Source: Spirochaetales bacterium (lineage in GTDB: Bacteria > Spirochaetota > Spirochaetia > UBA9216). From it: a stretch of 64,000 nt of DNA. The notes beneath the pieces were generated by a model that saw only the letters and a list, made by a program, of their open reading frames with translations, was not told the origin of the DNA and made no database searches. Each line of letters opens with the position of its first letter. Position 1 is the stretch's first letter. The stretch lies in contig JAEKNX010000002.1 in assembly GCA_016839055.1 (NCBI GenBank), positions 248,001 to 312,000 of the forward strand. Reading direction: 5' to 3'. Below are positions 24,129 through 33,116 of the stretch, piece after piece. A program made the position numbers and the translations under genes.

Positions 24129-24148
24129 ACCTTTTCCCCATTATATGG

Positions 24149-24172
24149 ACTATACTACTATCAAAGTATAGT
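24149..24172. promoter_or_regulatory. Inverted repeat between FecR operon and CHASE2 cyclase
   Basis: ACTATACT (24149-24156), 8 bp, AGTATAGT (24165-24172). It sits between the -10 of the FecR operon and a TTGACG (24175-24180) that could be the -35 of the cyclase gene, so one regulator could act on both genes. Confidence 0.4.
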
Positions 24173-24219
24173 ACTTGACGGCAATGCTTTCAAATGTTTT
24201 TTAATAAAGGTTATTGATT

Positions 24220-26928
24220 ATGGATAGTAAAATTAACATTAAACTACTTGTTTCAATCTCAATCGTCGTGCTCTTCTCTGTTCTTACATATTTCAATGTT
24301 TTTTTAAATGTAGAGAACAGATTGTATGACACCTTTCTTCACATTAAGAATGAAATTTCGGAAGAACAGCGCATCCTCCTTATTGATGTCGATGATACTT
24401 CAATTGAGAAGGTCGGGGTGTGGCCATGGAGCCGTGATATCATGGCGAACGGACTTATGGTTATGAAAGAACTGGGTGCCGATTACAGTGTTTTTGATAT
24501 TGAGTATGTTCAAAAGAGCCCGATGGCTGTTGACCCGGATTTTCTTCAGGAAGAACTTCCTGATCTTTTTACGGAAGAATTTTCTATAATTAATCAGAAT
24601 ATCACTGATCTCTTCGGCGCCATAGCATCAGGAGCCCTTCCTGTTGATATCGCCCCCGATTATATATCTGATCTTGCCATTCTAAATGATCAGACACGTG
24701 ATATTCTTCTGACAAAGGTTCAGGAAGTTGCCAAGAATAATGACAGCTACTTTGGAAAGGCTGCTTATTTTTACGGCAATACTTATTTCACCGTTAATAT
24801 GGTAGATGATGGCGAGGTTGAATTAACCGATGAGTATCACTCCTGGATAATGGAAAATATTCCATATAAAAAAATTACTGTTAACAGCGAAGTTTACCAC
24901 CGGGCTGAGAGTATAGATCCCGCAATTCCAGAGCTGTACTACAATAGTGATGGCGCCGGTTTCCCGAATATTATTATTGATGAGGACGGGGTTCGGCGGA
25001 GAATTGATCTTTTTATCGAGTATAACGGCAGCTTTTTTCCTCAGCTCGTAATGACTCCATTTCTTGACTGGATAGGAGAACCTGAATTGGTCCTGGAGGA
25101 TGATTCCCTGCTTATTAAAGGGGCTCTACTTCCGGGTGCTGAATCTCCTGTAGATATCAGAATGCCCAGGGCTGAAGACGGTACCTTCCTGATCAACTGG
25201 CCCGCAAAGGGCTACAGGGAGAGCTTTAGGCATCTTTCTTACTATTACATGGTTCTTCACGGATGGCAGGAAGAGGCTTTGATAGAAAACCTGAAACTTA
25301 TAGAGGCTGATCAGTATTTTTACTACTATGAGGGTGATCCGGATATTTTCGCGGCTTACGACTACGCCGAATCCATCAAGACTGAGATTCTCGGGGGCGG
25401 TAACCGCGAATATCTTCAGGATTATCGTGATTCAAGGGAATATTTCTACTCTGAAGTCGGGAAGCTTATAAACGGACAGACAGAACAAGTCATTCGGCGT
25501 CAGATTCAGGATATTCTTGAAGCAGAAGATCTTTCTGAGGAAGAGAAAGCTGAGTATGCTTCCATAGATGAAAATGTTAAAACCAATTTTACAGAAGTGC
25601 GCCTCCTTTATAATGATTATATGAAGACAAGAGATATAATAAGAGAGGCTGTTGACGGTTCATTCTGCATCATTGGATCTTCTGCAACATCAACCTTTGA
25701 TAGGGGAGTAAATCCGTTTTCAAAGGAATATGCCAATGTCGGAACTCATGCATCCGTTATCAATATGATAATACAGGACAGTTTTCTTGACGATGCTCCT
25801 AAATGGATTCCTATTATTCTTGCCTTTGTTCTAACAGCCCTTCTGTACCTGATAATTCACAAGATGGATGCGCTGCCATCAATTCTCTGGGGCGTAGGCA
25901 TAGTCATAATTATTACCGGCGTTGTCATAGCTGTGTTCCTGACTACCGGCGTTTACGTGCAAATCCTGGCTCCGGTACTTTCGGTGTTCGCGACCTTCCT
26001 TTTTATCAGTTTTATGAAATTCCTGCAGACAGCAAAAGAACGTAGTTATATCCGCAACGCCTTCGGTCATTACCTCTCTGATACAGTAATTGATAATCTA
26101 ATTATGGATCCTGACAAACTGAATCTTGGAGGAGAAAAAAAACACATCACGGCTGTGTTTACCGATGTAAAAGGATTCTCCACAATATCGGAACAACTTG
26201 ATCCTACAGATCTTGTAAAGATTCTTAATATGTATCTTACTGAGATGAGTAATATGATCCTCGATCAGGGGGGCACTATCGACAAATATGAAGGAGATGC
26301 TATCATAGCCTTTTTTGGAGCCCCTGTTGAGTTTCCGGATCATGCCATCAGGACCTGCCGGGCCGCGGTGAGAATGAAGAAGCTTGAGCGGATATTGAAT
26401 GAACATTTTATAACTGATAACATTGTTTCAACTCCGCTTTTAACCAGGATCGGGATAAACACCGGAGATATGGTCGTCGGAAATATGGGAACTGCAAGGA
26501 AGATGGATTATACAATTATGGGCAATGCAGTAAACCTTGCGGCAAGACTCGAGGGTGTAAACAAACAGTACAACTGCTGGAAGCTTATCAGTTCTATGAC
26601 GGCTGATGAGCTAGGCGACGAATTTGTACTCCGGAAACTTGACCGCGTACGGGTTGTGGGTATAAATACGCCTGTAAGGCTTTATGAACTCGTAGATGAG
26701 ACGGAATTCGCACCGGACCAGAGTCTTGAAATAGTTGACCTCTTTCATAAGGGGATAGACCTTTTTGAGGAAAAAAACTGGAAAGAGTCAGAGGCGATGT
26801 TCCGGAAGATTATCAAGATTGATCCTGAGGACGGACCTTCCGGTGTATATCTGAAAAGATGTGCCGAGTATAAAAAGAAAACTCCCCCGGAAAACTGGGA
26901 CGGTGTGTTTAATCTGACTACTAAATAG
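24220..26928 (+). CDS. CHASE2-domain adenylate cyclase
   Basis: A 902-residue membrane sensor. After one helix (residues 6-25), a large extracytoplasmic CHASE2 domain begins LLIDVDDTSIEKVGVWPWSR and runs to about residue 525. Three helices (530-605) lead to a class III cyclase domain. Catalytic features are all present: metal Asp in FTDVKGFS, Lys-Asp in DKYEGDAIIAF, adenine-type Asp in KMDYTIMGN, and the Asn/Arg pair in NAVNLAARLE. A C-terminal TPR-like helix pair follows (residues 845-890). It should make cAMP in response to an external signal. ATG at 24220 is preferred over TTG at 24214 because AAGG lies 9 nt before it. Confidence 0.9.
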   Translation: MDSKINIKLLVSISIVVLFSVLTYFNVFLNVENRLYDTFLHIKNEISEEQRILLIDVDDTSIEKVGVWPWSRDIMANGLMVMKELGADYSVFDIEYVQKSPMAVDPDFLQEELPDLFTEEFSIINQNITDLFGAIASGALPVDIAPDYISDLAILNDQTRDILLTKVQEVAKNNDSYFGKAAYFYGNTYFTVNMVDDGEVELTDEYHSWIMENIPYKKITVNSEVYHRAESIDPAIPELYYNSDGAGFPNIIIDEDGVRRRIDLFIEYNGSFFPQLVMTPFLDWIGEPELVLEDDSLLIKGALLPGAESPVDIRMPRAEDGTFLINWPAKGYRESFRHLSYYYMVLHGWQEEALIENLKLIEADQYFYYYEGDPDIFAAYDYAESIKTEILGGGNREYLQDYRDSREYFYSEVGKLINGQTEQVIRRQIQDILEAEDLSEEEKAEYASIDENVKTNFTEVRLLYNDYMKTRDIIREAVDGSFCIIGSSATSTFDRGVNPFSKEYANVGTHASVINMIIQDSFLDDAPKWIPIILAFVLTALLYLIIHKMDALPSILWGVGIVIIITGVVIAVFLTTGVYVQILAPVLSVFATFLFISFMKFLQTAKERSYIRNAFGHYLSDTVIDNLIMDPDKLNLGGEKKHITAVFTDVKGFSTISEQLDPTDLVKILNMYLTEMSNMILDQGGTIDKYEGDAIIAFFGAPVEFPDHAIRTCRAAVRMKKLERILNEHFITDNIVSTPLLTRIGINTGDMVVGNMGTARKMDYTIMGNAVNLAARLEGVNKQYNCWKLISSMTADELGDEFVLRKLDRVRVVGINTPVRLYELVDETEFAPDQSLEIVDLFHKGIDLFEEKNWKESEAMFRKIIKIDPEDGPSGVYLKRCAEYKKKTPPENWDGVFNLTTK

Positions 26929-27051
26929 TCTCTGGGCAGAGACCCCCGGGGAAATGCTGACAATTTTAATAATAAATTGATTAGTTTAGAATTCATATTG
27001 TATTTGATTTTATTTTGAAAAACTGGTAATGTAAACTCGCTGGAGGATTTG

Positions 27052-27963
27052 TTGCTCGAACCATCATTACTACATGAAACGTCAGAATTACTTTCCGTTA
27101 ATTTTTCCGCTGATGAACTGGACCGGATAGGCGGTATGATTATACCGGGCTACAGCTGTCATTTTATAGCCGGGGAGAATAATCATATTACGTTTTCCTC
27201 AGGCCGAGCGGCTTCAGTTCTAGTCGAATACTGTAATACACGGAAAAGGACGTTTGACCTGATAAAACTGATGATTGAACTTGATGAAAGTTCAATCAAT
27301 GGTAAGTCTGTCGAACTGCAGGGGCTTGAATCTTATATGAATAAGCTCTCACGTTCCGGCGTTATCTATGATTTCCGAAAGAGAAAACTTCACTATTCAA
27401 AGAAAGAAGTAAACTATCTCGTGAACTGGGGAAGCTTGAAAGATGATAGAAGTTATTACTTCTCTGTGCTTAGCCTTGATATTACAGGGAATTCAAACCT
27501 GGTACGGAAGTACGGCGCGTCGAAAATGGAGAAAGTATATTTTCAGCTGAGAGAGTTTCTCATGCAGAAAATTTCAGAGTATGATGGAAGAATCTGGAAT
27601 TTTGCCGGTGACGGAGGCATAATAGCCTTCACGTTTAAAGGGCATGAGTACAGATCGGCTTTATGTGCACTCGATATTCAGTCATCGATGTCGGTTTTTA
27701 ATATGCGCCCCGAGCTTCCGATTAAAGATCCTATTATTCTGAGGATAGGTATAGACTGCGGCAGGTTTAAGTTCAACTCTGATACCGGCCACATAGTCTC
27801 TGACACTATCAATTATGCTGCTCATCTTGAAAAACTCGGAACTGAACCAGGGCAGATTTCAATATCAGGCAGAGTCAGAAAGGAACTTAGTATTAAAATT
27901 TCCAGGATCTTCAGTGAGAAATTTGAATTTGAAGGTTCTTCGTCTCACCGTTCACAACTCTGA
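27052..27963 (+). CDS. Degenerate class III cyclase with N-terminal EAD-like domain
   Basis: Residues 12-80 (SVNFSADELDRI, LVEYCNTRKRTFDLIKLMIE) resemble the effector-associated domains (EADs) of bacterial conflict and signalling proteins. After a linker, residues 138-275 form a class III cyclase fold with both metal Asp (LSLDITGNS, FAGDGG). In NYAAHLE the Arg normally needed for transition-state stabilisation is replaced by His. It may be inactive or use another substrate, and could act as a regulator of the CHASE2 cyclase 120 bp upstream. No signal or membrane segment. GGAGG precedes two TTG codons (27049, 27052); the second has better spacing. Confidence 0.7.
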   Translation: MLEPSLLHETSELLSVNFSADELDRIGGMIIPGYSCHFIAGENNHITFSSGRAASVLVEYCNTRKRTFDLIKLMIELDESSINGKSVELQGLESYMNKLSRSGVIYDFRKRKLHYSKKEVNYLVNWGSLKDDRSYYFSVLSLDITGNSNLVRKYGASKMEKVYFQLREFLMQKISEYDGRIWNFAGDGGIIAFTFKGHEYRSALCALDIQSSMSVFNMRPELPIKDPIILRIGIDCGRFKFNSDTGHIVSDTINYAAHLEKLGTEPGQISISGRVRKELSIKISRIFSEKFEFEGSSSHRSQL

Positions 27964-28182
27964 CTTTTTTCCGGAGACGGTTTACTCCGGATGCTGCATC
28001 CTCAACGATTAGAATATCTTTGCTAATGTACCTGTGGTTCATTTCAAGACCTTTGAAAAATATAATATGGTAAGATTTTAGAGATTGTTGTTTTAAAACC
28101 CTTCAAAGACTCTTTAAGAAATAACTGATTATAGAAAGAGCCAGGATTTAAAATGAATTAATAAAAAATAATATTCTTGCCC

Positions 28183-28211
28183 TTGTGTGATAAAAGCTAT
28201 TAACTTATAAA
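28183..28211 (+). promoter_or_regulatory. lemA operon promoter
   Basis: TTGTGT (28183-28188), 17 bp, TATAAA (28206-28211), followed by GAGGAG before the lemA ATG. The rest of 27964-28182 is A/T-rich. It holds one hairpin near 27971-27990 (CCGGA with TCCGG) without a T-run, and no gene. Confidence 0.55.
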
Positions 28212-28232
28212 AAACGTATTGAGGAGATAAAT

Positions 28233-28841
28233 ATGACCAAACGTGCCATCAAGGTGCTAATTCCTATAGCAATAGTTGTTATACTAATTTTAATTATCTA
28301 TGGTTCATTAACCGGAACATATAATAAGATGGTCATGATGGACGAGGGTGTAAAAGCTTCCTGGAGCCAGGTTGAGAATGTATATCAGAGAAGATATGAT
28401 CTTATCCCGAATCTTGTTGAAACAGTAAAAGGATACGCGGCTCAGGAAAAGGACACTTTTACTGCCGTTACCGAGGCCAGAGCAAGCGCCGGCGGTGTAA
28501 TGAAGATATCCGATGAAGTCCTGCAGGATCCGGCAGCCTTCGAGAGGTTTCAGAAGGCACAGTCGGAACTGAGCAGCGCGCTTCAGCGGCTTCTTGTTGT
28601 AACCGAGAATTATCCGGATCTTAAATCTAATCAGAACTTTCTTGCTCTGCAGGATCAGCTCGAGGGAACCGAGAACCGGATTGCTGTAGAGCGCAAGCGT
28701 TTTAACGAGCAGGTCAAGGTTTATAACACCTATATCAAACAGTTTCCGAGAATGATAATTGCGAATATGGCAGGTTTTAATGCGAGGCCGTATTTCGAAG
28801 CTTCAGAAGGTGCCTCAACCGCGCCAAAGGTGGAGTTTTAA
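28233..28841 (+). CDS. lemA: LemA family protein
   Basis: A 202-residue protein with one N-terminal membrane helix (residues 7-26) and a helical-bundle domain carrying the LemA hallmarks: WSQVENVYQRRYDLIPNLVE near residue 43, ENYPDLKSNQNFLALQDQLEGTENRI near residue 128, and FPRMIIA. LemA proteins are envelope-anchored and nearly always sit next to TPM-domain genes, as here. Molecular role unsettled. Confidence 0.93.
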   Translation: MTKRAIKVLIPIAIVVILILIIYGSLTGTYNKMVMMDEGVKASWSQVENVYQRRYDLIPNLVETVKGYAAQEKDTFTAVTEARASAGGVMKISDEVLQDPAAFERFQKAQSELSSALQRLLVVTENYPDLKSNQNFLALQDQLEGTENRIAVERKRFNEQVKVYNTYIKQFPRMIIANMAGFNARPYFEASEGASTAPKVEF

Positions 28842-28850
28842 GGACTAATT

Positions 28851-29525
28851 ATGCCGAATAAAAAACTAAGTAAAGACGAAGTAGAGAGAATAAACAGAGC
28901 GGCCGCTCGCGTAGAGGCGGTTTCATCCGGTGAGGTGCTTACAGCTTTAATACAGGAAAGTTCGGATTATGCTTTTCCCGAGCTGTTGTTTTCACTTTTT
29001 GGAGGATTTATCTATTACATTATTGTAATGTTTTTCCATGGAGGAATCGAGCGTCTTGTTGCGCAGATGTTCTGGAATCCCCAGAATTGGTATGTAACAG
29101 CTTTTTTTGGGGCCTCGACCTTGATAGTTATAGGACTCTTATACATGATTTCGAACATCCCGGGATTCGACAGACTTATTGTTCCAAAGGCTGTAATGCA
29201 TAGGAATGTGCATCAGCGTGCAATTGTTCATTTTACCGAGTCGGGGGCCGTAAATACCCGTGACCGGACAGGAATCCTTTTCTTTATATCAATGAGGGAG
29301 CGGATGATTGAAATAATAGCAGATGAGGGAATCAATTCAAAGGTTGATCAGTCAGTCTGGGACAGCGTTCTCGCGGGACTCCTTGGTTCTATAAAGGGCG
29401 GGCGGGCAGCAGATGGTCTTGAGAAAGCCATTCTTGAATGTGCTGATATTCTTGAAGAGCATTTCCCGGTGAAGAATGATGATGTTAACGAACTGCCCGA
29501 CGGCATCGTTTTTCTGGAGGATTAA
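28851..29525 (+). CDS. TPM-domain membrane protein
   Basis: A 224-residue protein: N-terminal part of a TPM domain (residues 6-35), two membrane helices (about 42-62 and 78-100), then the remaining TPM-like region with HRNVHQRAIVHFTESGAVNTRDR and TGILFFISMRERMIEIIAD. It resembles the second TPM protein of LemA operons (DUF/TPM_phosphatase). Lies 9 nt after lemA and directly before the secreted TPM gene. Probably an inner-membrane partner. Confidence 0.8.
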   Translation: MPNKKLSKDEVERINRAAARVEAVSSGEVLTALIQESSDYAFPELLFSLFGGFIYYIIVMFFHGGIERLVAQMFWNPQNWYVTAFFGASTLIVIGLLYMISNIPGFDRLIVPKAVMHRNVHQRAIVHFTESGAVNTRDRTGILFFISMRERMIEIIADEGINSKVDQSVWDSVLAGLLGSIKGGRAADGLEKAILECADILEEHFPVKNDDVNELPDGIVFLED

Positions 29526-30311
29526 ATGAAAAAGAAAATTGTACTACTGATTATACTAACAACAGTCCTCTTGTCACCACTTTTCGGGATGAAGGTTCCA
29601 AAGCTTGACGGTAGGGTTGTTGACAAGGCTGGAGTGCTCTCCTCATCAGACGAGGCGGCTATCGAGCAGATGCTGCTCGAGCTTGAACGGATAACCTCTG
29701 CTCAGGCCGTCGTTCTTACGGTTCCGGATCTTGAGGGAGGCTCAATTGAAGATTATTCTCTGCAGGTAGCAGATGAGTGGAAGCTTGGACAGGCTGACCG
29801 TGATAATGGAGTCATTATTCTTCTTGCCCTGCAGGAAAAGAAGGTGAGAATTGAAGTTGGTTACGGCCTTGAAGGAGATCTAACTGACGCTAAATCCGGC
29901 TATATCATTCGGGAAGTGATGCTTCCCCAGTTTCGAACCGGCAACTACGCACAGGGACTCTATGACGGAGCGGCGGCGGTGTCCGGTGTTGTCGCCGGAA
30001 CAGCGGATATTTCCGCTGAGGAGCTGGCGGCTTATAAGAAGACTGAAAGCAGCTCGTCTTCCGGTATGAGTATTCCGTTCAATCTGATTATATTCATAAT
30101 TATAATATTCTTCTCGTCAATCAGCCGGTTGGGAAGGCGCGGAAGCCGCCGCGGCGGCATACTGCCATGGCTGTTTCTCGGTTCAATGATGGGCTCATCA
30201 AACCGGAACAGTCATCACGGAGGCAGCAGCTTTGGTGGCGGCGGCGGTTTCGGAGGCTTCTCCGGCGGCGGTGGCGGCTTCGGAGGCGGAGGCGCGTCCG
30301 GCGGCTGGTAG
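29526..30311 (+). CDS. Secreted TPM-domain protein with Gly-rich tail (YgcG-like)
   Basis: A 261-residue product: signal peptide (residues 1-20), TPM domain (residues 25-150, with GRVVDKAGVLSSSDE, VADEWKLGQADRDNGVIILLA and VEVGYGLEGDLTD-type segments), one membrane helix near 180-197 and a Gly/Ser-rich tail (residues 225-261). This is the usual YgcG/TPM layout, with the domain outside the membrane. It follows the previous stop with no gap. The Gly-rich tail is GC-rich and creates spurious Arg-rich frames. Confidence 0.88.
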   Translation: MKKKIVLLIILTTVLLSPLFGMKVPKLDGRVVDKAGVLSSSDEAAIEQMLLELERITSAQAVVLTVPDLEGGSIEDYSLQVADEWKLGQADRDNGVIILLALQEKKVRIEVGYGLEGDLTDAKSGYIIREVMLPQFRTGNYAQGLYDGAAAVSGVVAGTADISAEELAAYKKTESSSSSGMSIPFNLIIFIIIIFFSSISRLGRRGSRRGGILPWLFLGSMMGSSNRNSHHGGSSFGGGGGFGGFSGGGGGFGGGGASGGW

Positions 30312-30373
30312 CCGACAGACTGGATTCTTTACACCTGATAGAAGCGGGTGTAAAATTACAGCAGGAGGATAAT

Positions 30374-30760
30374 ATGAAACGAAGAAATTTTGGGCTTCTT
30401 TTTACATTCTTCCTGCTAATCTTTGTACTGCTTTTTTCAGGATGTAATTCCATTCCGAAAACCGGAATGGAGGCCTGGACCCATGTAATAAAGGAAGAGA
30501 ACTTCCGAATGGGCGACGGTTTTATGATCTACCGTTATGACGATGAACGCTTTAACATGCATGACTGGTTCGATGTCTGGTTCGATGATACTCATTGGTC
30601 GCCCGAATTAGGCTGGAGCAGGTTTGTTGATGTCTTTGATAAGGAACTGGGTCAATTTATGTACGGACTCGAGTTCTATGATGGGTACATCGAATTCCCT
30701 TCATATGGAAAGGAGCTAACAGGCGCAACGCTGCGCTTCTATAGAATGAAGGCCGAGTAA
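30374..30760 (+). CDS. Small lipoprotein of unknown function
   Basis: A 128-residue lipoprotein with lipobox LFSGC (Cys about residue 25) and an aromatic, acidic mature domain (DWFDVWFDDTHW, GLEFYDGYIEF). The frame extends further upstream through Arg-rich nonsense opposite the Gly-rich tail; ATG at 30374 has AGGAGG 6 nt before it. Possibly the last gene of the lemA operon (62-nt gap). No family recognised. Confidence 0.7.
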   Translation: MKRRNFGLLFTFFLLIFVLLFSGCNSIPKTGMEAWTHVIKEENFRMGDGFMIYRYDDERFNMHDWFDVWFDDTHWSPELGWSRFVDVFDKELGQFMYGLEFYDGYIEFPSYGKELTGATLRFYRMKAE

Positions 30761-30774
30761 GTTCACCGAACTTC

Positions 30775-31134
30775 TCAGCTGCCTGAGTTTATCTCATCTT
30801 TCTCGGATTTCTTCAGTTTCTTGAAAACAAGATCGTAGGATAGGTCTATGAGCCATTCGATTTTATCCCGGTCGAGGTTTCCTTCCAGATTAACTGTATT
30901 CCAGTGAGCCTTATTCATATGCCAGCCGGGTTCTATCTCCTCTATTGAATCTCTGAGATTATAGACCATTTCGGGATCACACTTCAGATTCATCTTGAAA
31001 GGTTTCCGGCTGAGGCTTCCACAGGCAAACATCTTAGTGCCGACCTTCATTACCAGAGTGTCATCATCAAATGGAAACCCTTCGGAAACACCTTTTTTCG
31101 TATAGCAGGATGCCTTAAATTCTTCTACAGTCAT
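30775..31134 (-). CDS. MmcQ/YjbR family protein
   Basis: A 119-residue protein with the MmcQ/YjbR fold signatures: GVSEGFPFDDDTLVMKVGTKMFA, then SLKC-like MNLKCDPEM and the C-terminal MNKAHWNTVNLEG. The family adopts a CyaY-like, possibly DNA-binding fold; function unresolved. No Shine-Dalgarno; its promoter predicts a leaderless transcript. Confidence 0.85.
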   Translation of the reverse strand: MTVEEFKASCYTKKGVSEGFPFDDDTLVMKVGTKMFACGSLSRKPFKMNLKCDPEMVYNLRDSIEEIEPGWHMNKAHWNTVNLEGNLDRDKIEWLIDLSYDLVFKKLKKSEKDEINSGS

Positions 31135-31140
31135 CAGTCA

Positions 31141-31168
31141 AATATACACTATAGCCCGGAATTGTCAA
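31141..31168 (-). promoter_or_regulatory. Leaderless promoter of the YjbR-like gene
   Basis: TTGACA (31168-31163), 16 bp, TATATT (31146-31141), 6 nt, ATG at 31134. Perfect -35 and 5/6 -10 with no ribosome-binding site. Confidence 0.72.
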
Positions 31169-31223
31169 TTATGGATTTTTATGACAGATGCAGATTGAAT
31201 GCTCTGATTGCGACATAGATAAC

Positions 31224-31267
31224 AAGGGCCGACATTCGGGAATTGCAGCCAAATTCAGACACTGCTG
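31224..31267. repeat. Solo half-copy of a dispersed repeat
   Basis: This 44-bp stretch (AAGGGCCGACATTCGGG, then AGCCAAATTCAGA) matches the reverse complement of about 51064-51108 at all but a 2-nt indel, one substitution and one small shift. The other copy is the left arm of the inverted-repeat element at 51069-51213. Confidence 0.7.
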
Positions 31268-31285
31268 ATACCGGAAACAGTTTTT

Positions 31286-31314
31286 TTGACTAAACTGAAA
31301 TTTAATAATATAAT
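31286..31314 (+). promoter_or_regulatory. Leaderless promoter of the DUF2157 gene
   Basis: TTGACT (31286-31291), 17 bp, TATAAT (31309-31314), 5 nt, ATG at 31320. Near-consensus, and again without a Shine-Dalgarno. Confidence 0.75.
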
Positions 31315-31319
31315 TCGCT

Positions 31320-33116
31320 ATGAATAAAAAGCGGTTCAAATGGATTTTGCGTGAGTTTGAAATACTCAAGAGTGAAGGTGTAATCAGCTCCGAAGTATTT
31401 GCTGATGTTCAAAACTACTATCAAAGAAAAAGCGAGAGCTCAGATAATAAAGCGAAGATTCTAACCGTCTTTGGCATCCTTGGCGGACTTCTAATAGGCG
31501 GGGGGATTATTCTGCTTCTTGCACATAACTGGAGCAGTTTCAGCAGGATAATCCAGGTTTCTTTTTTTCTTGCGCCCCTTATTGCCGTTCAGCTTATAAG
31601 CGGCGGATTACTTCTGAAAAACAACGTCAGGCATATCTGGTATGAGACCATCGGTATAATATATTTTCTGCTCATCGGTGCTGCTGTCGCCATGGTAAGC
31701 AGGATCTATCATACCGGAGGAGAACTCGAATCTTTTTTTCTCGTCTGGGCTATTGGCGGATTGCCTGTCTTGTATTTGCTGAAATCTGATGCGGCGGCCG
31801 TTCTCTATCTTGCCGTTATTACTGCCTGGGCCGCGGCCGCACAGAGCAGCGGGGGAAGCGCCGTCCTCTACTGGCCTTTATTTGCAGCAGCCGCGCTAAA
31901 GCTGATTCTCTCAATAAGAAACAGCGGCAGCCGCTATTACCGGGCATTTATTGAGTTCCTGCTTATAGCATCGGTTTCGGCTTCGCTCGGGCTCAGCCTG
32001 GAAAAAGTACTTCCCGGAATGTGGATATTAATATACTGCAGTTTTTTCGTCCTGCTTTTTTTAGCAGAAGGCTTGTACCAAGGTAACAGGTCCCGGATTC
32101 CCGCCGCGGGAATTTCAGGTACAATCGGAATATCGGCTATGGCAGTTCTCTTGACTATTGATTCATTATGGGAGGATGTCGGGTTCAGTTTTATCCGGGA
32201 GGCTCACAGATTTCATCAGACAGCCGCGGCGGCGGACTATGTTGTTTTCGGCATACTTGTCGTCCTGATACTGTTTGTGATACTGAGCCGGAGAGTTAAA
32301 TTAAACCGCGTAAATCTGATGTTCTCATCAATCCTCATTCCCGCGGCAGGTGGATTCCTGTTTCCGGCATATGGGGCCGTTTTTTTTCATGTTTTCACCC
32401 TCCTTTTCGGATATTCACTTACTATAAAAGAAATCATAAAGGACAAGCAAAGGTTTTTTGCTGATACAGGACTTGTTTTATTATTCCTGTCAATGCTGAT
32501 TCATTTAGCAATCTACGATGGCTTCTCGGCGCACTGGATCTTTTTATACAGCTGTTTTCTGATAGTGATTTTTATTAAAAAAGGACTCTTTAGCGGAAGC
32601 TGCGGCTTTGGGACTGATAAAGCCTGGCGGGCAGTCTGTTTTATAAGCGGTATTCTTATTCTCTACGGATTGAGCTTCTCACGTTTTGATCTTCCGATTT
32701 TTCCAGACGATGAGCTATTATCAATCGGATTTTTATTATCAATGATCATATCAGGAGGAGCAGCCGCATGGTATCTGATTATGTTATTTAAACGAGAGAG
32801 GAGTTCGGCGATTATTATATCGGTTTTCCCTGTTGTAGTTCTTCTGACTATTTTCACTGGGATGAGCGGAACCCTCTTATATAATTTATATCTGTTCGCG
32901 ATTGGTATTGCTGTTGTATTAAAGGGCATATCCGGTAAAAGCATGAAAACCGCGAATGCAGGCATAATTATTTCAATTGCCTTAATAATCACAAGATTCT
33001 TTGATGTGGATATGTCATTTACGGCCAGAGGCGGCGCCTTCATCCTGATAGGATTGCTGTTCGTGCTTTTCAATGTTTATTTTTCCAGAAGGCTGAAGAG
33101 GGAGGAGCTCAAATGA
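31320..33116 (+). CDS. DUF2157 membrane protein
   Basis: A 598-residue protein with a cytoplasmic helical N-terminus (residues 1-45, LREFEILKSEGVISSEVFAD) and then some 16 membrane helices. The first carries VFGILGGLLIGGGIILLLAHNW, the signature of DUF2157. These proteins nearly always precede a GDYXXLXY-domain gene, as here with a 4-nt overlap. Function unknown. The start is supported by a leaderless promoter. Confidence 0.88.
   Translation: MNKKRFKWILREFEILKSEGVISSEVFADVQNYYQRKSESSDNKAKILTVFGILGGLLIGGGIILLLAHNWSSFSRIIQVSFFLAPLIAVQLISGGLLLKNNVRHIWYETIGIIYFLLIGAAVAMVSRIYHTGGELESFFLVWAIGGLPVLYLLKSDAAAVLYLAVITAWAAAAQSSGGSAVLYWPLFAAAALKLILSIRNSGSRYYRAFIEFLLIASVSASLGLSLEKVLPGMWILIYCSFFVLLFLAEGLYQGNRSRIPAAGISGTIGISAMAVLLTIDSLWEDVGFSFIREAHRFHQTAAAADYVVFGILVVLILFVILSRRVKLNRVNLMFSSILIPAAGGFLFPAYGAVFFHVFTLLFGYSLTIKEIIKDKQRFFADTGLVLLFLSMLIHLAIYDGFSAHWIFLYSCFLIVIFIKKGLFSGSCGFGTDKAWRAVCFISGILILYGLSFSRFDLPIFPDDELLSIGFLLSMIISGGAAAWYLIMLFKRERSSAIIISVFPVVVLLTIFTGMSGTLLYNLYLFAIGIAVVLKGISGKSMKTANAGIIISIALIITRFFDVDMSFTARGGAFILIGLLFVLFNVYFSRRLKREELK

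Noticed and set aside
26931-26946. GTCTC/GAGAC hairpin after the CHASE2 cyclase
   Set aside because: Only 5 bp and no T-run; the second cyclase may be co-transcribed.
27971-27990. Hairpin CCGGA/TCCGG as terminator of the cyclase genes
   Set aside because: No T-run follows on the plus strand.
30121-30453. Long Arg-rich frames on both strands opposite the Gly-rich tail of the TPM protein
   Set aside because: They are created by the GGC/GGA-rich codons of the Gly tail; no ribosome-binding site or homologue, and the real lipoprotein starts at 30374.
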